From Bacteroides sp. GM023 (lineage in GTDB: Bacteria > Bacteroidota > Bacteroidia > Bacteroidales > Bacteroidaceae), in contig NZ_JAAXGE010000001.1 in NCBI RefSeq assembly GCF_014750685.1, positions 704,945 to 768,944 of the forward strand: a stretch of DNA of 64,000 nt, given 5' to 3'. Position numbers and translations under genes: made by a program. Below, piece by piece: positions 44,605-54,249 of the stretch (its first letter is position 1; each line of letters starts with the position of its first letter). A model generated the notes under the pieces. The model ran no database searches and was not told where the DNA came from. It saw nothing but the letters and a program-made list of their open reading frames with translations.

Positions 44605-45153
44605 ATGGAATCCGGCGATTTTCTGCAATTGGTGCTTTCACGTCAGAGTGACCGGGCGTATGATAAGGAACGCCCTGTGGAAGCTGACAAGCTGGAACGG
44701 ATTTTAGAGGCGGGGCGTATGGCTCCTTCTGCCTGCAATGCGCAGCCGTGGAAGTTTGTGGTAATAACCGACCGTGAACTGGCTTTGAAGATTGGCAAAG
44801 CGGCGGCAGGACTGGGAATGAATAAGTTTGCCAAGGATGCTCCCGTGCACATTCTGATTGTGGAAGAATCGGCTAATATCACTTCTTTGCTCGGTGGGAA
44901 AGTAAAGGATAAACATTTTCCGTTGATTGATGTTGGAATTGCCGCTGCTCATATCACGTTGGCTGCTGAAAGTGAAGGCTTGGGATCGTGTATGCTAGGC
45001 TGGTTTGACGAAAAAGAAATGAAGCGGTTGACGGGAATTCCTGCTTTCAAGCGTGTGTTGCTGGATATTGCGATAGGCTATCCGGTGAAGGAGAAACGTA
45101 AGAAGATGAGGAAGCCGAAGGAGAAAGTAGTATCTTACAATAGTTATAAGTAA
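44605..45153 (+). CDS. Nitroreductase family flavoprotein
   Basis: The 182-aa FMN enzyme opens LVLSRQSDRAYDKERPVEAD and has ILEAGRMAPSACNAQPWKFV, the FMN-contact pattern of the family. The C-terminal part has GLGSCMLGWFDEKEM. It should reduce nitro or quinone compounds or a related substrate with NAD(P)H. It is cotranscribed with ribE. A long inverted repeat follows the stop. Confidence 0.92.
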   Translation: MESGDFLQLVLSRQSDRAYDKERPVEADKLERILEAGRMAPSACNAQPWKFVVITDRELALKIGKAAAGLGMNKFAKDAPVHILIVEESANITSLLGGKVKDKHFPLIDVGIAAAHITLAAESEGLGSCMLGWFDEKEMKRLTGIPAFKRVLLDIAIGYPVKEKRKKMRKPKEKVVSYNSYK

Positions 45154-45179
45154 TTTCAGAACGGGAATTACGACAAACT

Positions 45180-45240
45180 TTGCCGTTGCCTGAAAATATA
45201 GTCGTTGTCCGAACGCATATATATTTTCCGGTGGCGGCAA
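45180..45240 (+). terminator. Inverted repeat after the nitroreductase gene
   Basis: TTGCCG..GCC.GAAAATATA pairs imperfectly with TATATTTTC..GTGGCGGCAA, followed by ATTTCTTTT. It is the likely transcript end. Confidence 0.6.
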
Positions 45241-45326
45241 ATTTCTTTTAGGCGGATAAAAAAATGAAGATTTAACGCCTTTGAATGGAATATTTCCATA
45301 TTTTTGTTTCTATGAATGTAATATCT

Positions 45327-47903
45327 ATGAACGCAAAAAATACAATTATCGGTGCATTGTTGCTGCTATTTTTATTATGTAACTCCTGGTGTCATGCTGA
45401 TTCAATAGATAAGCCGGATAGGGGACTTTATTTTCAAGCCCATACAGTGATACCGGAAAAACGGACGAGTTTGAATTTAACTCCGGATGTTCCGCTTTCT
45501 TTCCGTGGCGGTTTTTCATTGGATTTTGATGTTCATCTGCGAAGCGAGCAGCACAATTATGGATATATTGTCCGTGTGATTTTAAACGATACTCTCAATA
45601 TCGACTTACTTTCCAATAAGGGGTGGAGCCATAGCCAGTTGTTTTTAATGCGGGGGAATCAACGCTTGGTTGACTTGCCACATTTGGATTCTATCCCGGA
45701 CTTTGGTCAATCGGATTGGCTGCGGGTGAGTCTTATGCTCGATTATAAAAAGCAACTTGTCATATGTACGCTGAATGGAGCCGAATGGAATATTCCGGTT
45801 GAGTTACCACGGCTGGATGATGTACGGATTACTTTCGGGCTGAATGCGAGAAAGCCGTATTTGAGTACCGATGTGGCTCCGATGAACCTTAGGAATGTTC
45901 GGATTTTAGACTTGAAAAGTAATCTTCTGAAAAGCTGGAATCTGCTGCAACATGGTGAAGGCGTGGTGTATGATGAAATGGAGCAGTCCCGTGCTGTGGT
46001 ACTGAATGGTATTTGGGAGATAGACCGGCATATCCGGTGGAAGAAGCTGGCTTCTTTTTCCGTACCCGGGACTAAACCTCAGTTTGCCTCTTATCAACGT
46101 TCTGCGGATGGGGGACTTTTTGTAGCTTTGGAAGATACAATTTATCAGTATTCTATTGCGAACAGACAGTTGGAGAAGATTCCCGTCAAGGCAGGGCATC
46201 CTTACTTTACAGCGGCTTCCAGCCTGGTATATGATTCTGTCCGGAATGAATTGATTTCATATAGTGCGGAACAGGAACGATTGAACCGATATGACTTTTC
46301 ACGCAATGAATGGGAGCGGGGGATTCCCGATATACTTCTTTCTTATTTGCATCATAGCAGTTGCTTTATTCCTGAAAGGCAGGAGCTTGTTGTGTTTGGC
46401 GGTTATGGATTTTATCGTTATAGCGCGGTTTTGTTTAAGCATGCGGTTGATTCGGAGAATTGGGAGCGGAAAGATTTCTCGCAGAGTATAGAACCTCGTT
46501 ATCTGTCGGGGTTGGGATATTATGGAGATGGGAAGGTATTAGTGCTTGGCGGATACGGCAGTAAGTCGGGACGGCAGGAAGAGATACCGGAGAATTATTA
46601 TGATCTCCATTTAATAGACATTGACAAGATGACCAGTCGGAAGTTGTGGACATTTTCTAATGAGAATCTTGAAACATTTGGAAATGCGATGGTTATGGAT
46701 CGGGATGGAAAACATTTTTATGCGCTTTCCTTTGAGAATGATCGTGCCCTTTCGTCTGTCAGATTGAATCGCTTCGGAGTAGATAACCCGGAACGGGTGC
46801 TGTTGGCGGATTCTATCCCTTATCATTTTCATGATACGGAATCATATTGTACTTTGTTCTATAATGGCGGGACTTCGGAGCTGGTGGCTACTTTGGCATA
46901 TCAGGATGGTACGGGAAATACTTGTGTCGAATTATACACTTTAGGGTATCCTGCCTTGCGTTTGTCGGATGTGCTTCAGACGCTTCCTGAAAGTAGCTCC
47001 ATGAAAGATTTTTGGATAGTTATCCTGTTGATTGCAGCAGGGCTTGGAGGAGTGCTGTTTGCAGGATGGAACTTTGTAAAGAGAAAGAAGAATACGGTTG
47101 AAGAGATGCATGAAGATATGGACGAAGCTCCGATACCTGTTCAGGAAACGGAAGTTTCTGCTGCCAAAGCTATCCGGTCTTCTATCAAACTGTTAGGCGG
47201 ATTTCAGGTGATAAACGCGGAAGGACAGGATATTACATCGCGTTTTACTCTTATTTTACGAAATTTGTTTTTGTATATGATGCTGTATTCTTATAAGAAT
47301 GAGAATGGGGTGACTTCCGAGCAGTTGAATGAGATATTTTGGGCTGACATGGATAAGGGGAGTGCAACCAATAACAGGAATGTGAATATGAGTAAGCTCA
47401 GATTGCTGTTGAAAGAAATCGGCGGGGTGAGTGTTTCTTATAAGAATAGTTATTGGTATATGATAATGGAGCCTTCCGTGTGTTGCGACTATATCGAAAT
47501 CTGTGACTTGCTGAAAAAGGTAAAAGAAAATAAGGTGGTTAATCTAGCTGCTTTGAACAGAATTGCGGAGTTGGGATGCAGGGGAGAACTGATGCCGGAT
47601 ATCACGGAGGAATGGATGGATAAGTTCAAGTCTGAATATTTAATTCTTTTGTCGGATGTATTGCTGAGTATTTATGAATATCCTGAAGTGAAGAATGATT
47701 TGCTGCTTTTATTGAAATTGTCTGAAACGATGTTGAGTTGTGATTCGACCGATGAAAGTGGTATTCGTTATAAATGTTATGCTCTCTATCATTTAGGGAA
47801 AAAAGGATTGGCCAAACAGTGTTATGAGAATTTCTGTGAAGAGTATGTACGGGTGCTCGGAACCAAACCGGAAATTAACTATACGGACATAACCGGTCAT
47901 TAA
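45327..47903 (+). CDS. Membrane-anchored Kelch/beta-propeller regulator with winged helix
   Basis: The protein of about 858 aa has a signal peptide (IIGALLLLFLLCNSWCHA) and a LamG-like beta-sandwich (about residues 30-210). A Kelch/WD-like propeller follows (about 240-550: LVVFGGYGFYRYSAV, VLVLGGYGSKSGRQ), then one membrane helix (DFWIVILLIAAGLGGVLFAG, about 560-580). The cytoplasmic domain (about 620-858) begins SSIKLLGGFQVINAEGQDIT, as in SARP/BTAD-type winged-helix regulators. It resembles a sensor outside and a DNA-binding module inside. Targets and signal are unknown. Starts at 45285 and 45312 are also possible. Confidence 0.75.
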   Translation: MNAKNTIIGALLLLFLLCNSWCHADSIDKPDRGLYFQAHTVIPEKRTSLNLTPDVPLSFRGGFSLDFDVHLRSEQHNYGYIVRVILNDTLNIDLLSNKGWSHSQLFLMRGNQRLVDLPHLDSIPDFGQSDWLRVSLMLDYKKQLVICTLNGAEWNIPVELPRLDDVRITFGLNARKPYLSTDVAPMNLRNVRILDLKSNLLKSWNLLQHGEGVVYDEMEQSRAVVLNGIWEIDRHIRWKKLASFSVPGTKPQFASYQRSADGGLFVALEDTIYQYSIANRQLEKIPVKAGHPYFTAASSLVYDSVRNELISYSAEQERLNRYDFSRNEWERGIPDILLSYLHHSSCFIPERQELVVFGGYGFYRYSAVLFKHAVDSENWERKDFSQSIEPRYLSGLGYYGDGKVLVLGGYGSKSGRQEEIPENYYDLHLIDIDKMTSRKLWTFSNENLETFGNAMVMDRDGKHFYALSFENDRALSSVRLNRFGVDNPERVLLADSIPYHFHDTESYCTLFYNGGTSELVATLAYQDGTGNTCVELYTLGYPALRLSDVLQTLPESSSMKDFWIVILLIAAGLGGVLFAGWNFVKRKKNTVEEMHEDMDEAPIPVQETEVSAAKAIRSSIKLLGGFQVINAEGQDITSRFTLILRNLFLYMMLYSYKNENGVTSEQLNEIFWADMDKGSATNNRNVNMSKLRLLLKEIGGVSVSYKNSYWYMIMEPSVCCDYIEICDLLKKVKENKVVNLAALNRIAELGCRGELMPDITEEWMDKFKSEYLILLSDVLLSIYEYPEVKNDLLLLLKLSETMLSCDSTDESGIRYKCYALYHLGKKGLAKQCYENFCEEYVRVLGTKPEINYTDITGH

Positions 47904-47938
47904 GCAAATAAGGAGATGGCAAATTTTCCTTTTTAACG

Positions 47939-48028
47939 AAATCACCCACGCTACACTATCTTGAACTGCACTCCTAAAGTTTTGTGTCCAACTTTTGGGG
48001 TGCAGTTCATCTGTGGCGTGGGTGATTT
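47939..48028. terminator. Nested palindrome between convergent genes
   Basis: An outer stem AAATCACCCACGC (47939-47951) pairs with 48016-48028. Inside is a 48-bp near-perfect palindrome, with TGAACTGCACTCCTAAAGTT at 47962 and its mirror ending at 48009. It can end both transcripts. The inner words resemble terminal repeats of Bacteroidetes IS3-type elements, so it may be an IS relic, which is inference from memory. Confidence 0.7.
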
Positions 48029-48062
48029 ATATTGATACAATCTTTTGAATATGTATCGGAGT

Positions 48063-51000
48063 TTATTTCTTTTTAGGCAACTCTTTCAGAAGATGGTCTA
48101 CTGCTGCTTTCAGTTGGGCATCTTCACCTTTCAGGCTGGCTCCCGGTTCGTTGTAGACCAAAATGTCAGGTTGCAAAGTCTGATTCTCGAGATATTTTCC
48201 CTGCATATCCATGCAGCCTACCTGCGGAATACCGAATACGATAGACGGGTCTATCTGACGTTCCCACCATACGGCTGTCATGGTTCCGGCAACGGGCGTA
48301 CCTATCAGTTTGCCGATACCTAATGTCTTATATACGTATGGAGTACCGTGGGCGTTGCTGTAATTGTCTTCACAAGCTAACATACATGATGGCTTCAGCC
48401 ATTTGTTGAATGGGTCGCTGCCGATGTATTGTCCGCGTGGAACGAAACGCTGGTATTCTTTTCCGCTAAGCAGGGTTACGACATCGTCGTGCAACCATCC
48501 GCCGCCATTATGACGGGTATCTACGATAACCGCTTCTTTATTGCGATAACGTCCCAACAGTTCGGAATACATTTTGCGGAAACTTTGGCTGTCCATTCCT
48601 TTGATGTGTACGTAGGCGATGCGGCCACCGGAAAGTTCTTCCACTTTTTGGGCGCAACGTTTTACCCAACGTTTGTAGAGTAATTCGCTTTGAGTGCCGT
48701 AGCTAATGGCTTTTACTGTTTCTTCAAAACGTTTTTTAGTAGCGGGATCATATACGGTAAGTATGACTTTACGTCCTACTTTGCCTTCAAATAACGGGAA
48801 ATAATCCGCATTGGCTTCAATGGCTTGTCCGTCTATCTTTTCGATGATACATCCTGCTTTTACATCCGTCTTTTTCTGTGTAAAAGGACTTTGGGCGAGG
48901 ATTTCTTTAATTTTCAATCCTGCGCCATCGTATGATTCGTCATAGAATACGCCTAATGTGGCGGTAGGCAGTGCGCTGCCACCTGCTCCATAGCGGGCTC
49001 CGGTATGCGAGGCATTCAGTTCACCGAGCATTTCACTTAGCATTTCGGCGAAGTCATAGTTGTTGTTGATATGTGGCAGGAAGCGCTGGTATGCTTCTTT
49101 GTATCCTTTCCAGTCGGTTCCTTGAAGGTTTGCAACATAGAATTTGTCATTAACCTGCTGGTAGACGTGGTCGAAGATATAGGCACGTTCATCGTAAGGA
49201 CGGTAATCGAAGAAAGCCTCAAAGTTAATCGGAGTGATTTTACTGCCGGCAATTTCGATTTTCTTCAGTTGTCCGCCTGTACACATAAAGATGTTCTTGC
49301 CTTCTTTATCGGGTATTAATGCACCGCCACCAACTCCTTTCAACAATATTTTAGTGGTGTTCTCTTTCAATTTATGTTCCCATAAATCATAGCCACCCTC
49401 AAATGCTGCAAGATAGTAGAGTGCGTCACCTTTCGGAGTGAGTACGGCATCACCGAGACGGGAAGAATTAACGGTCAGGCGGACGATACGGTCAAAACGG
49501 TTTTCAAGGTCGAAGGTAAGCGGTTTTACTTCTTCTTTCTTGTCTGCGTCTTCTTTCTTATCTTCTTTTTTATCGTCTTTCTGAGTTCCTTTCTTGTCTT
49601 TCTTCTTGTCGGCTTTTTCTTTTTCTGCCTTTTCCTTTTTATCTTTTTCGGCTTTCTCTGCTTTTTCAGCTTCTTCAAGCAAGGCGAGGTCTTCTTTGTT
49701 CATCATAAAGCGGTTGTAGGCATCTACATCGAAGAACATGATATAGGCATCGCTTTCGCTTCCCCAGCTACCATGACTGCGGTAGCCGGCACGGTCGCTG
49801 TTCCATATCATAGCTTTTCCACCGAGTACCCATTTGGCATTGCTGTCACCATATCCGCTTTCGGTCAGGTTGACCATTTCACCCTTTCCGTCGGCTTTGA
49901 GTAATACGACGTCTTTATTGTTCCAGCCGCCTATGCCGATGAAGTCCGAAAGAATCCATTTGCTGTCAGGGCTCCACTGGAACCATTGGTCTCCGTCTGC
50001 ATAAGAATACTGATACTGGGCATCCATGACCGTGCGCACTGCTTTGCTTTTCAGGTTAATGACACGGATAGCGGTGCGGTTTTCGAGGAAGGCAACTTCT
50101 TTTCCGTCAGGACTGAATTGTGGTTCGAAAGAAGCTATATTGGATTTTGTCAGGCGTTCTTCCTTCAATTCAGTGGCATAGGTGAATTGTTTTTCGTCTT
50201 TACGCACGATGGTTGAAGTATAGAGCTGCCAAAGTCCGTTGCGTTCCGAAGAGTAAACTAACGTCCGTCCGTCGGGAGAGAAACTCAGATTACGTTCCTG
50301 GTCGGGAGTGCTCGTTATTTGCTTCGTTGTTTTATAATCAATGGAAGTGACGTACACATCACCACGCATGATAAATGCAACTTCTTTTCCTTTGGGAGAA
50401 ACGGCGATGTCGGTAGCGCCATTCGACCTGATTTGACGGATAATGTCTTTGTCATTCTTGTCCGACAGGATGGTAACGTTTACTTTCTGCGTTTTTCCAC
50501 CCGGGGTAAGCGTGTAGATTTCACCGTCATAGCCGTAACAGAGTTTGCCGTCGGTGGCTATGCTTAGAAAGCGAACGGGATGCTTGGTGTGAAAAGTGAT
50601 TTGCTTGGCAGTTTCGGCTCCGGGAGTACGTTGGAATACGTTGAAAGAACCTTTCTCTTCACTCAGGTAATAGAATGATTTGCCATCGGGAGCCCAAACC
50701 GGTTCGCGGTCTTCACCGCCGAAAGTCGTTTGTTTTTGGTAAACGGTTGTCTTTCCCGGAGTATAGGTCCATATGTCACGGGCGATAGGGGAAACCTGAT
50801 GCTTACGCCAGTAGTCTTCATATCCCTTTTTGTCCTGATAGAGCAATATTCCGTCTTTATTGATGGAAATGCACTCCATCGGCATGGATGAAAACATGGC
50901 GGGGCGTCCGCCTGTCACGGCTACTTCATACACTTGTTGGAACTGACCGGAAGGAAATCCGGCATCTTCGGTAGAGGGCGCGATATTAGCTGTAAACAGG

Positions 51001-51362
51001 ATATGATTATTGTCTTTGTAAGCAATAGGCTTTTCACTGCCGGAGTGCGTGGTCAGGCGTTGGGGAACTCCACCGTCTTTGGATACGGTGAAAACATCGA
51101 GACTTCCCATACGGTCGGACGCAAAGGCGATTTGTTTTCCGTCGGGGCTCCATACCGGTTCTGTGTCGTAAGCCGGATTGGTAGTGATTTGTGTGGCACG
51201 TCCGCCGGTGGTCGGTACGGTGTAGATGTCTCCTTTGTACGTAAAGGCAATAGTTGTACCATCCGGAGAAAGGACGCAATGACGCATCCATAGCGGGGAT
51301 TCCTGTGCTGCGATTGCTCCTGCAAAGCATAGGGCAAAAGCACTGAGTAGTAGCTTTTTCAT
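48063..51362 (-). CDS. Tricorn-like S41 family peptidase with beta-propeller and PDZ
   Basis: The 1099-aa secreted protein has a signal peptide (LLLSAFALCFAGAIAAQ) and WD40-like/TolB propeller repeats (PVWSPDGKQIAFASDR and many more, about residues 25-560). A lysine/glutamate/aspartate-rich low-complexity stretch follows (about 565-614), then a PDZ region (about 800-880) and an S41 catalytic domain (about 900-1085). The nucleophile is probably the Ser in EDNYSNAHGTPY (about residue 1002). It likely degrades peptides in the periplasm. It is monocistronic. Confidence 0.9.
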   Translation of the reverse strand: MKKLLLSAFALCFAGAIAAQESPLWMRHCVLSPDGTTIAFTYKGDIYTVPTTGGRATQITTNPAYDTEPVWSPDGKQIAFASDRMGSLDVFTVSKDGGVPQRLTTHSGSEKPIAYKDNNHILFTANIAPSTEDAGFPSGQFQQVYEVAVTGGRPAMFSSMPMECISINKDGILLYQDKKGYEDYWRKHQVSPIARDIWTYTPGKTTVYQKQTTFGGEDREPVWAPDGKSFYYLSEEKGSFNVFQRTPGAETAKQITFHTKHPVRFLSIATDGKLCYGYDGEIYTLTPGGKTQKVNVTILSDKNDKDIIRQIRSNGATDIAVSPKGKEVAFIMRGDVYVTSIDYKTTKQITSTPDQERNLSFSPDGRTLVYSSERNGLWQLYTSTIVRKDEKQFTYATELKEERLTKSNIASFEPQFSPDGKEVAFLENRTAIRVINLKSKAVRTVMDAQYQYSYADGDQWFQWSPDSKWILSDFIGIGGWNNKDVVLLKADGKGEMVNLTESGYGDSNAKWVLGGKAMIWNSDRAGYRSHGSWGSESDAYIMFFDVDAYNRFMMNKEDLALLEEAEKAEKAEKDKKEKAEKEKADKKKDKKGTQKDDKKEDKKEDADKKEEVKPLTFDLENRFDRIVRLTVNSSRLGDAVLTPKGDALYYLAAFEGGYDLWEHKLKENTTKILLKGVGGGALIPDKEGKNIFMCTGGQLKKIEIAGSKITPINFEAFFDYRPYDERAYIFDHVYQQVNDKFYVANLQGTDWKGYKEAYQRFLPHINNNYDFAEMLSEMLGELNASHTGARYGAGGSALPTATLGVFYDESYDGAGLKIKEILAQSPFTQKKTDVKAGCIIEKIDGQAIEANADYFPLFEGKVGRKVILTVYDPATKKRFEETVKAISYGTQSELLYKRWVKRCAQKVEELSGGRIAYVHIKGMDSQSFRKMYSELLGRYRNKEAVIVDTRHNGGGWLHDDVVTLLSGKEYQRFVPRGQYIGSDPFNKWLKPSCMLACEDNYSNAHGTPYVYKTLGIGKLIGTPVAGTMTAVWWERQIDPSIVFGIPQVGCMDMQGKYLENQTLQPDILVYNEPGASLKGEDAQLKAAVDHLLKELPKKK

Positions 51363-51423
51363 TCTTTTTTATTATAATTGTGTTAAGTTCATCTTCACGA
51401 TTTAAGGCAGTGCTTCCTTATTC

Positions 51424-52743
51424 TTATAAATCTTTCAGTAATACTTTGCTTGCCTTTTTATAGTATTCTTCTCTGGATTCTGTCAGCACCTTCCATTCGT
51501 CACTGAATTCTTCGTCTTTATCAATCTTGAAGTTTTCGGAACCGTAGGTGTCCAGTCGGTCGAGCAGGATGGCTACGTTCAGTTGATTAATATCCATTGA
51601 CGGCTGGTAGCCTATGTCCTCGCTTTTAGTGTCGGTCACGACTTCATGTATCAAGTCTATCTCCTGTAATTGATAAAGTACCTGATTGGTGAGCCGGATT
51701 GGGATTTTATGTTCTTCCGATATTTCCGAGGCGGTATATGGCGGCTCGTTCTTTTCAAATCGTTTGGCGATGAGGGACATAATCAGAATAGAAATAAAGT
51801 CCCGGTAACGACGGCTGATATTCCGGGTGTCCTGGTCGAAGCTAAAACTTTGGATATTCTGTCCGGCGTATGTCAGTTCTGCACCGAACAGGCAGATAGT
51901 CCAGGATATTTGTAGCCAAAGCAGAAACAAGGGCAAGGCGGCGAAGCTACCGTAAATGGCATTGTATTTCGATACTCCCACCTGGCTGCTGATATATAAG
52001 TACTGGAATACTTGATAAGCGGTTCCTGCCAGGATACCTGCAATAAATGCATGCTTGAATTTCACTTTGGTATTTGGCATAAAGATATAGAGTCCCGTAA
52101 ACATCATCCAGGTCAGCACAAAAGGTATGAGCCGTATCAGGAACTTCATGATAGGAGCCAGCAGTACGAAGTCATCCATTTGTTTGAGCATGGTGCTTAC
52201 AAAGATGGAAAGACCGCCGGAGACAACAATCAGAATCGGCATTAGCAGGAACATGGAGAAATAATCCGTAATCTTGCGATACATGGAGCGTGCTTTCTTC
52301 ACTTCCCAAATACGATTGAATGTGATTTCTATATTGCTGACCAGGTTGATGACCGTCCATAATAACATCACCAAACCTACACCAATGAAAAGACCGCCTT
52401 TAGTTTGTGACAGGTAGGAGTCGACGAAAGAGAGTATTGCTTCCGTGGTTTCTATATTTCCACCGAAACCATTGCGGAACTGATGTTCCATCAGATTGTC
52501 GAATCCGAATCCGCGCGCAATGGCAAACAGGATAGCCAGTATCGGTACAATGGCAAGCAAGGTGCTATATGTCAGAGCCGATGCTTTATTTGCCATCCGG
52601 TCTTTCGTAAACCGGTTGATACAGAGATAAATGGTCTTTATGATATTGTAGAGCGAGAACTTCGTTCTTGTCACTTCCCCTTCCGTAATGCGCCAAATGT
52701 CATACGTGAGGAATTTCCATATATCAGTGATTTTCTTCTTCAT
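51424..52743 (-). CDS. YihY/BrkB family membrane protein
   Basis: The 439-aa protein has six membrane helices with the family's ASALTYSTLLAIVPILAILF and QVFQYLYISSQVGVSKYNAI, followed by FAALPLFLLWLQISW. The C-terminal 120 residues form a soluble extension with a winged-helix-like piece (EEHKIPIRLTNQVLYQLQEI). The family was once annotated as RNase BN, which is now rejected. The real role is unknown. It lies just downstream of rnpB. Confidence 0.9.
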   Translation of the reverse strand: MKKKITDIWKFLTYDIWRITEGEVTRTKFSLYNIIKTIYLCINRFTKDRMANKASALTYSTLLAIVPILAILFAIARGFGFDNLMEHQFRNGFGGNIETTEAILSFVDSYLSQTKGGLFIGVGLVMLLWTVINLVSNIEITFNRIWEVKKARSMYRKITDYFSMFLLMPILIVVSGGLSIFVSTMLKQMDDFVLLAPIMKFLIRLIPFVLTWMMFTGLYIFMPNTKVKFKHAFIAGILAGTAYQVFQYLYISSQVGVSKYNAIYGSFAALPLFLLWLQISWTICLFGAELTYAGQNIQSFSFDQDTRNISRRYRDFISILIMSLIAKRFEKNEPPYTASEISEEHKIPIRLTNQVLYQLQEIDLIHEVVTDTKSEDIGYQPSMDINQLNVAILLDRLDTYGSENFKIDKDEEFSDEWKVLTESREEYYKKASKVLLKDL

Positions 52744-52754
52744 GGCTCATAGTT

Positions 52755-52770
52755 TAAAAAAAGAAAAAGC
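52755..52770 (-). terminator. T-rich end of the RNase P RNA gene
   Basis: On the minus strand the closing helix of the RNA (ACTGCTTT) runs into TTTTTCTTTTTTT, the likely transcript end. Confidence 0.6.
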
Positions 52771-53131
52771 AGTCAGCCTATAAGCCGAGTTCTGTACCTT
52801 ATATAAATAAGGTGCCTGTCATTTATCTGAGTGGCGTGTCACCACGACACTTTAGCGGTCTACCCTCCGACATGGAGCGAGCAACTCTCATAACGCCGGT
52901 TTACATGACCTTACAACTCCTAAGACGTACAGCCCGAATGTCACCATCCGACTGGTGGGCTCTTACCCCACCTTCTCACCCTTACCTCTCCCCGAAAGGA
53001 GCGGCGGTTATTTTCTTCTACGTTACTCTACCCTCGCGGACAGCTTTCTGTTAGGAAGTAGGATGCTCTATGTTGCCCGGACTTTCCTCCTGCACGTCAA
53101 CGTGCACGCGACAGACCGGCCAACTGCTTTA
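52768..53131 (-). ncRNA. rnpB: RNase P RNA (bacterial)
   Basis: On the minus strand the gene begins AAAGCAGTTGGCCGG and soon shows the universal GAGGAAAGTCCGGGC element. Near the 3' end comes ACAGAACTCGGCTTATAGGC. The terminal AAAGCAGT and ACTGCTTT pair to close the molecule. Length is about 360 nt. It is the catalytic RNA that trims the 5' ends of pre-tRNAs. A consensus promoter sits directly upstream. Confidence 0.95.
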
Positions 53132-53136
53132 GACTG

Positions 53137-53169
53137 CAAAAGTACGTCATTTATTTTGTTTTAGCCAAA
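53137..53169 (-). promoter_or_regulatory. Promoter of rnpB
   Basis: On the minus strand TTTG (53169-53166) and TACTTTTG (53144-53137) are 21 bp apart, a full consensus. The start point falls at about 53131, the first base of the RNA. Confidence 0.75.
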
Positions 53170-53196
53170 GAAAGTATCACAAATAGAAATAATTTC

Positions 53197-53204
53197 TACC
53201 TTTG
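53197..53204 (+). promoter_or_regulatory. Promoter -7 box of the NlpC/P60 gene
   Basis: TACCTTTG lies 21 bp before the ATG at 53226. The predicted start point near 53211 excludes the earlier in-frame TTG at 53202 as a start codon. Confidence 0.6.
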
Positions 53205-53225
53205 CTATTCATAAAACGTGATTCA

Positions 53226-54212
53226 ATGAAGAAAAATATCCTCTTTTTCTGCTGCTTGCTGACGATTTTTGCCACAAGTCTGAAAGCACAGGAGATACGC
53301 CCCATGCCTGCTGATTCGGCCTATGGGGTAGTACATATTTCTGTTTGTAATATGCGCGAAGAAGGTAAATTTACCTCCGGCATGAGTACGCAAGCATTAT
53401 TGGGAATGCCCGTCAAGGTGCTTCAATATACGGGCTGGTATGAGATTCAGACACCGGACGACTATACCGGATGGGTACACCGCATGGTAATCACTCCCAT
53501 GTCGAAAGAACAATATAATGAATGGAATCGTGCGGAAAAGATTGTCGTGACCTCACATTACGGATTTACTTATGAGAAGCCGGATGAAAAATCACAACCC
53601 GTATCTGATGTAGTGGCAGGTAATCGTCTGAAATGGGAAGGAAATACAAGGCTTTTTTATAAAGTGTCTTATCCGGATGGTCGGCAAGCCTATATCCCGA
53701 AATCTATCTCGCAGCCCGAAACCCAATGGAGAGCTTCCCTGAAACAAGATGTTGAAAGTATAATCGAAACGGCTTATACGATGATGGGAATCCCTTATCT
53801 GTGGGCGGGGACTTCTTCGAAAGGAGTAGATTGCAGTGGTTTGGTACGGACAGTGCTTTTTATGCACGATATTATTATTCCGAGAGACGCGTCGCAACAA
53901 GCGTATCTAGGAGAACGTATCGAGATTGCGCCTGATTTCTCCAATGTGCAACGCGGAGATTTGGTATTCTTCGGTCGGAAAGACACTGCCGGACGAAAGG
54001 AAGGAATTTCCCATGTGGGTATCTATCTCGGAGATAAGCAGTTTATCCATGCTTTGGGAGATGTGCATATCAGCAGTTTTGAACCTGCGGATAAGAACTA
54101 CGATGAATTTAATACGGGACGTCTGCTTTTTGCTGTCCGCTTCTTACCGTATATTAATAAGGAGAAGGGGATGAATACGACGGAGCACAATCCCTATTAT
54201 TTGCCGCAGTAA
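53226..54212 (+). CDS. NlpC/P60 murein peptide hydrolase (YkfC-like)
   Basis: The protein of about 328 aa has a signal peptide (ILFFCCLLTIFATSLKAQ), two SH3-type domains (about residues 30-180) and a C40 peptidase domain. The catalytic Cys is at about 203 (SKGVDCSGLVRTV) and the His at about 263 (EGISHVGIYLG). YkfC-like enzymes cut L-Ala-gamma-D-Glu from diaminopimelate in murein peptides. The next gene is an L-Ala-D/L-Glu epimerase, which would act on the dipeptide product. The two genes are 37 bp apart and form a likely operon. Confidence 0.93.
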   Translation: MKKNILFFCCLLTIFATSLKAQEIRPMPADSAYGVVHISVCNMREEGKFTSGMSTQALLGMPVKVLQYTGWYEIQTPDDYTGWVHRMVITPMSKEQYNEWNRAEKIVVTSHYGFTYEKPDEKSQPVSDVVAGNRLKWEGNTRLFYKVSYPDGRQAYIPKSISQPETQWRASLKQDVESIIETAYTMMGIPYLWAGTSSKGVDCSGLVRTVLFMHDIIIPRDASQQAYLGERIEIAPDFSNVQRGDLVFFGRKDTAGRKEGISHVGIYLGDKQFIHALGDVHISSFEPADKNYDEFNTGRLLFAVRFLPYINKEKGMNTTEHNPYYLPQ

Positions 54213-54249
54213 TTCCTTTGGCGTCTTGTCACATTATAACTTTGAAAAC

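Noticed and set aside
45180..45240. Inverted repeat as a riboswitch
   Set aside because: It lies after the nitroreductase stop, has no known aptamer sequence, and reads as a terminator. No FMN-type element precedes ribE either.
47939..48028. Complete insertion sequence
   Set aside because: Only a 48-bp palindrome and outer stem are present; there is no transposase gene.
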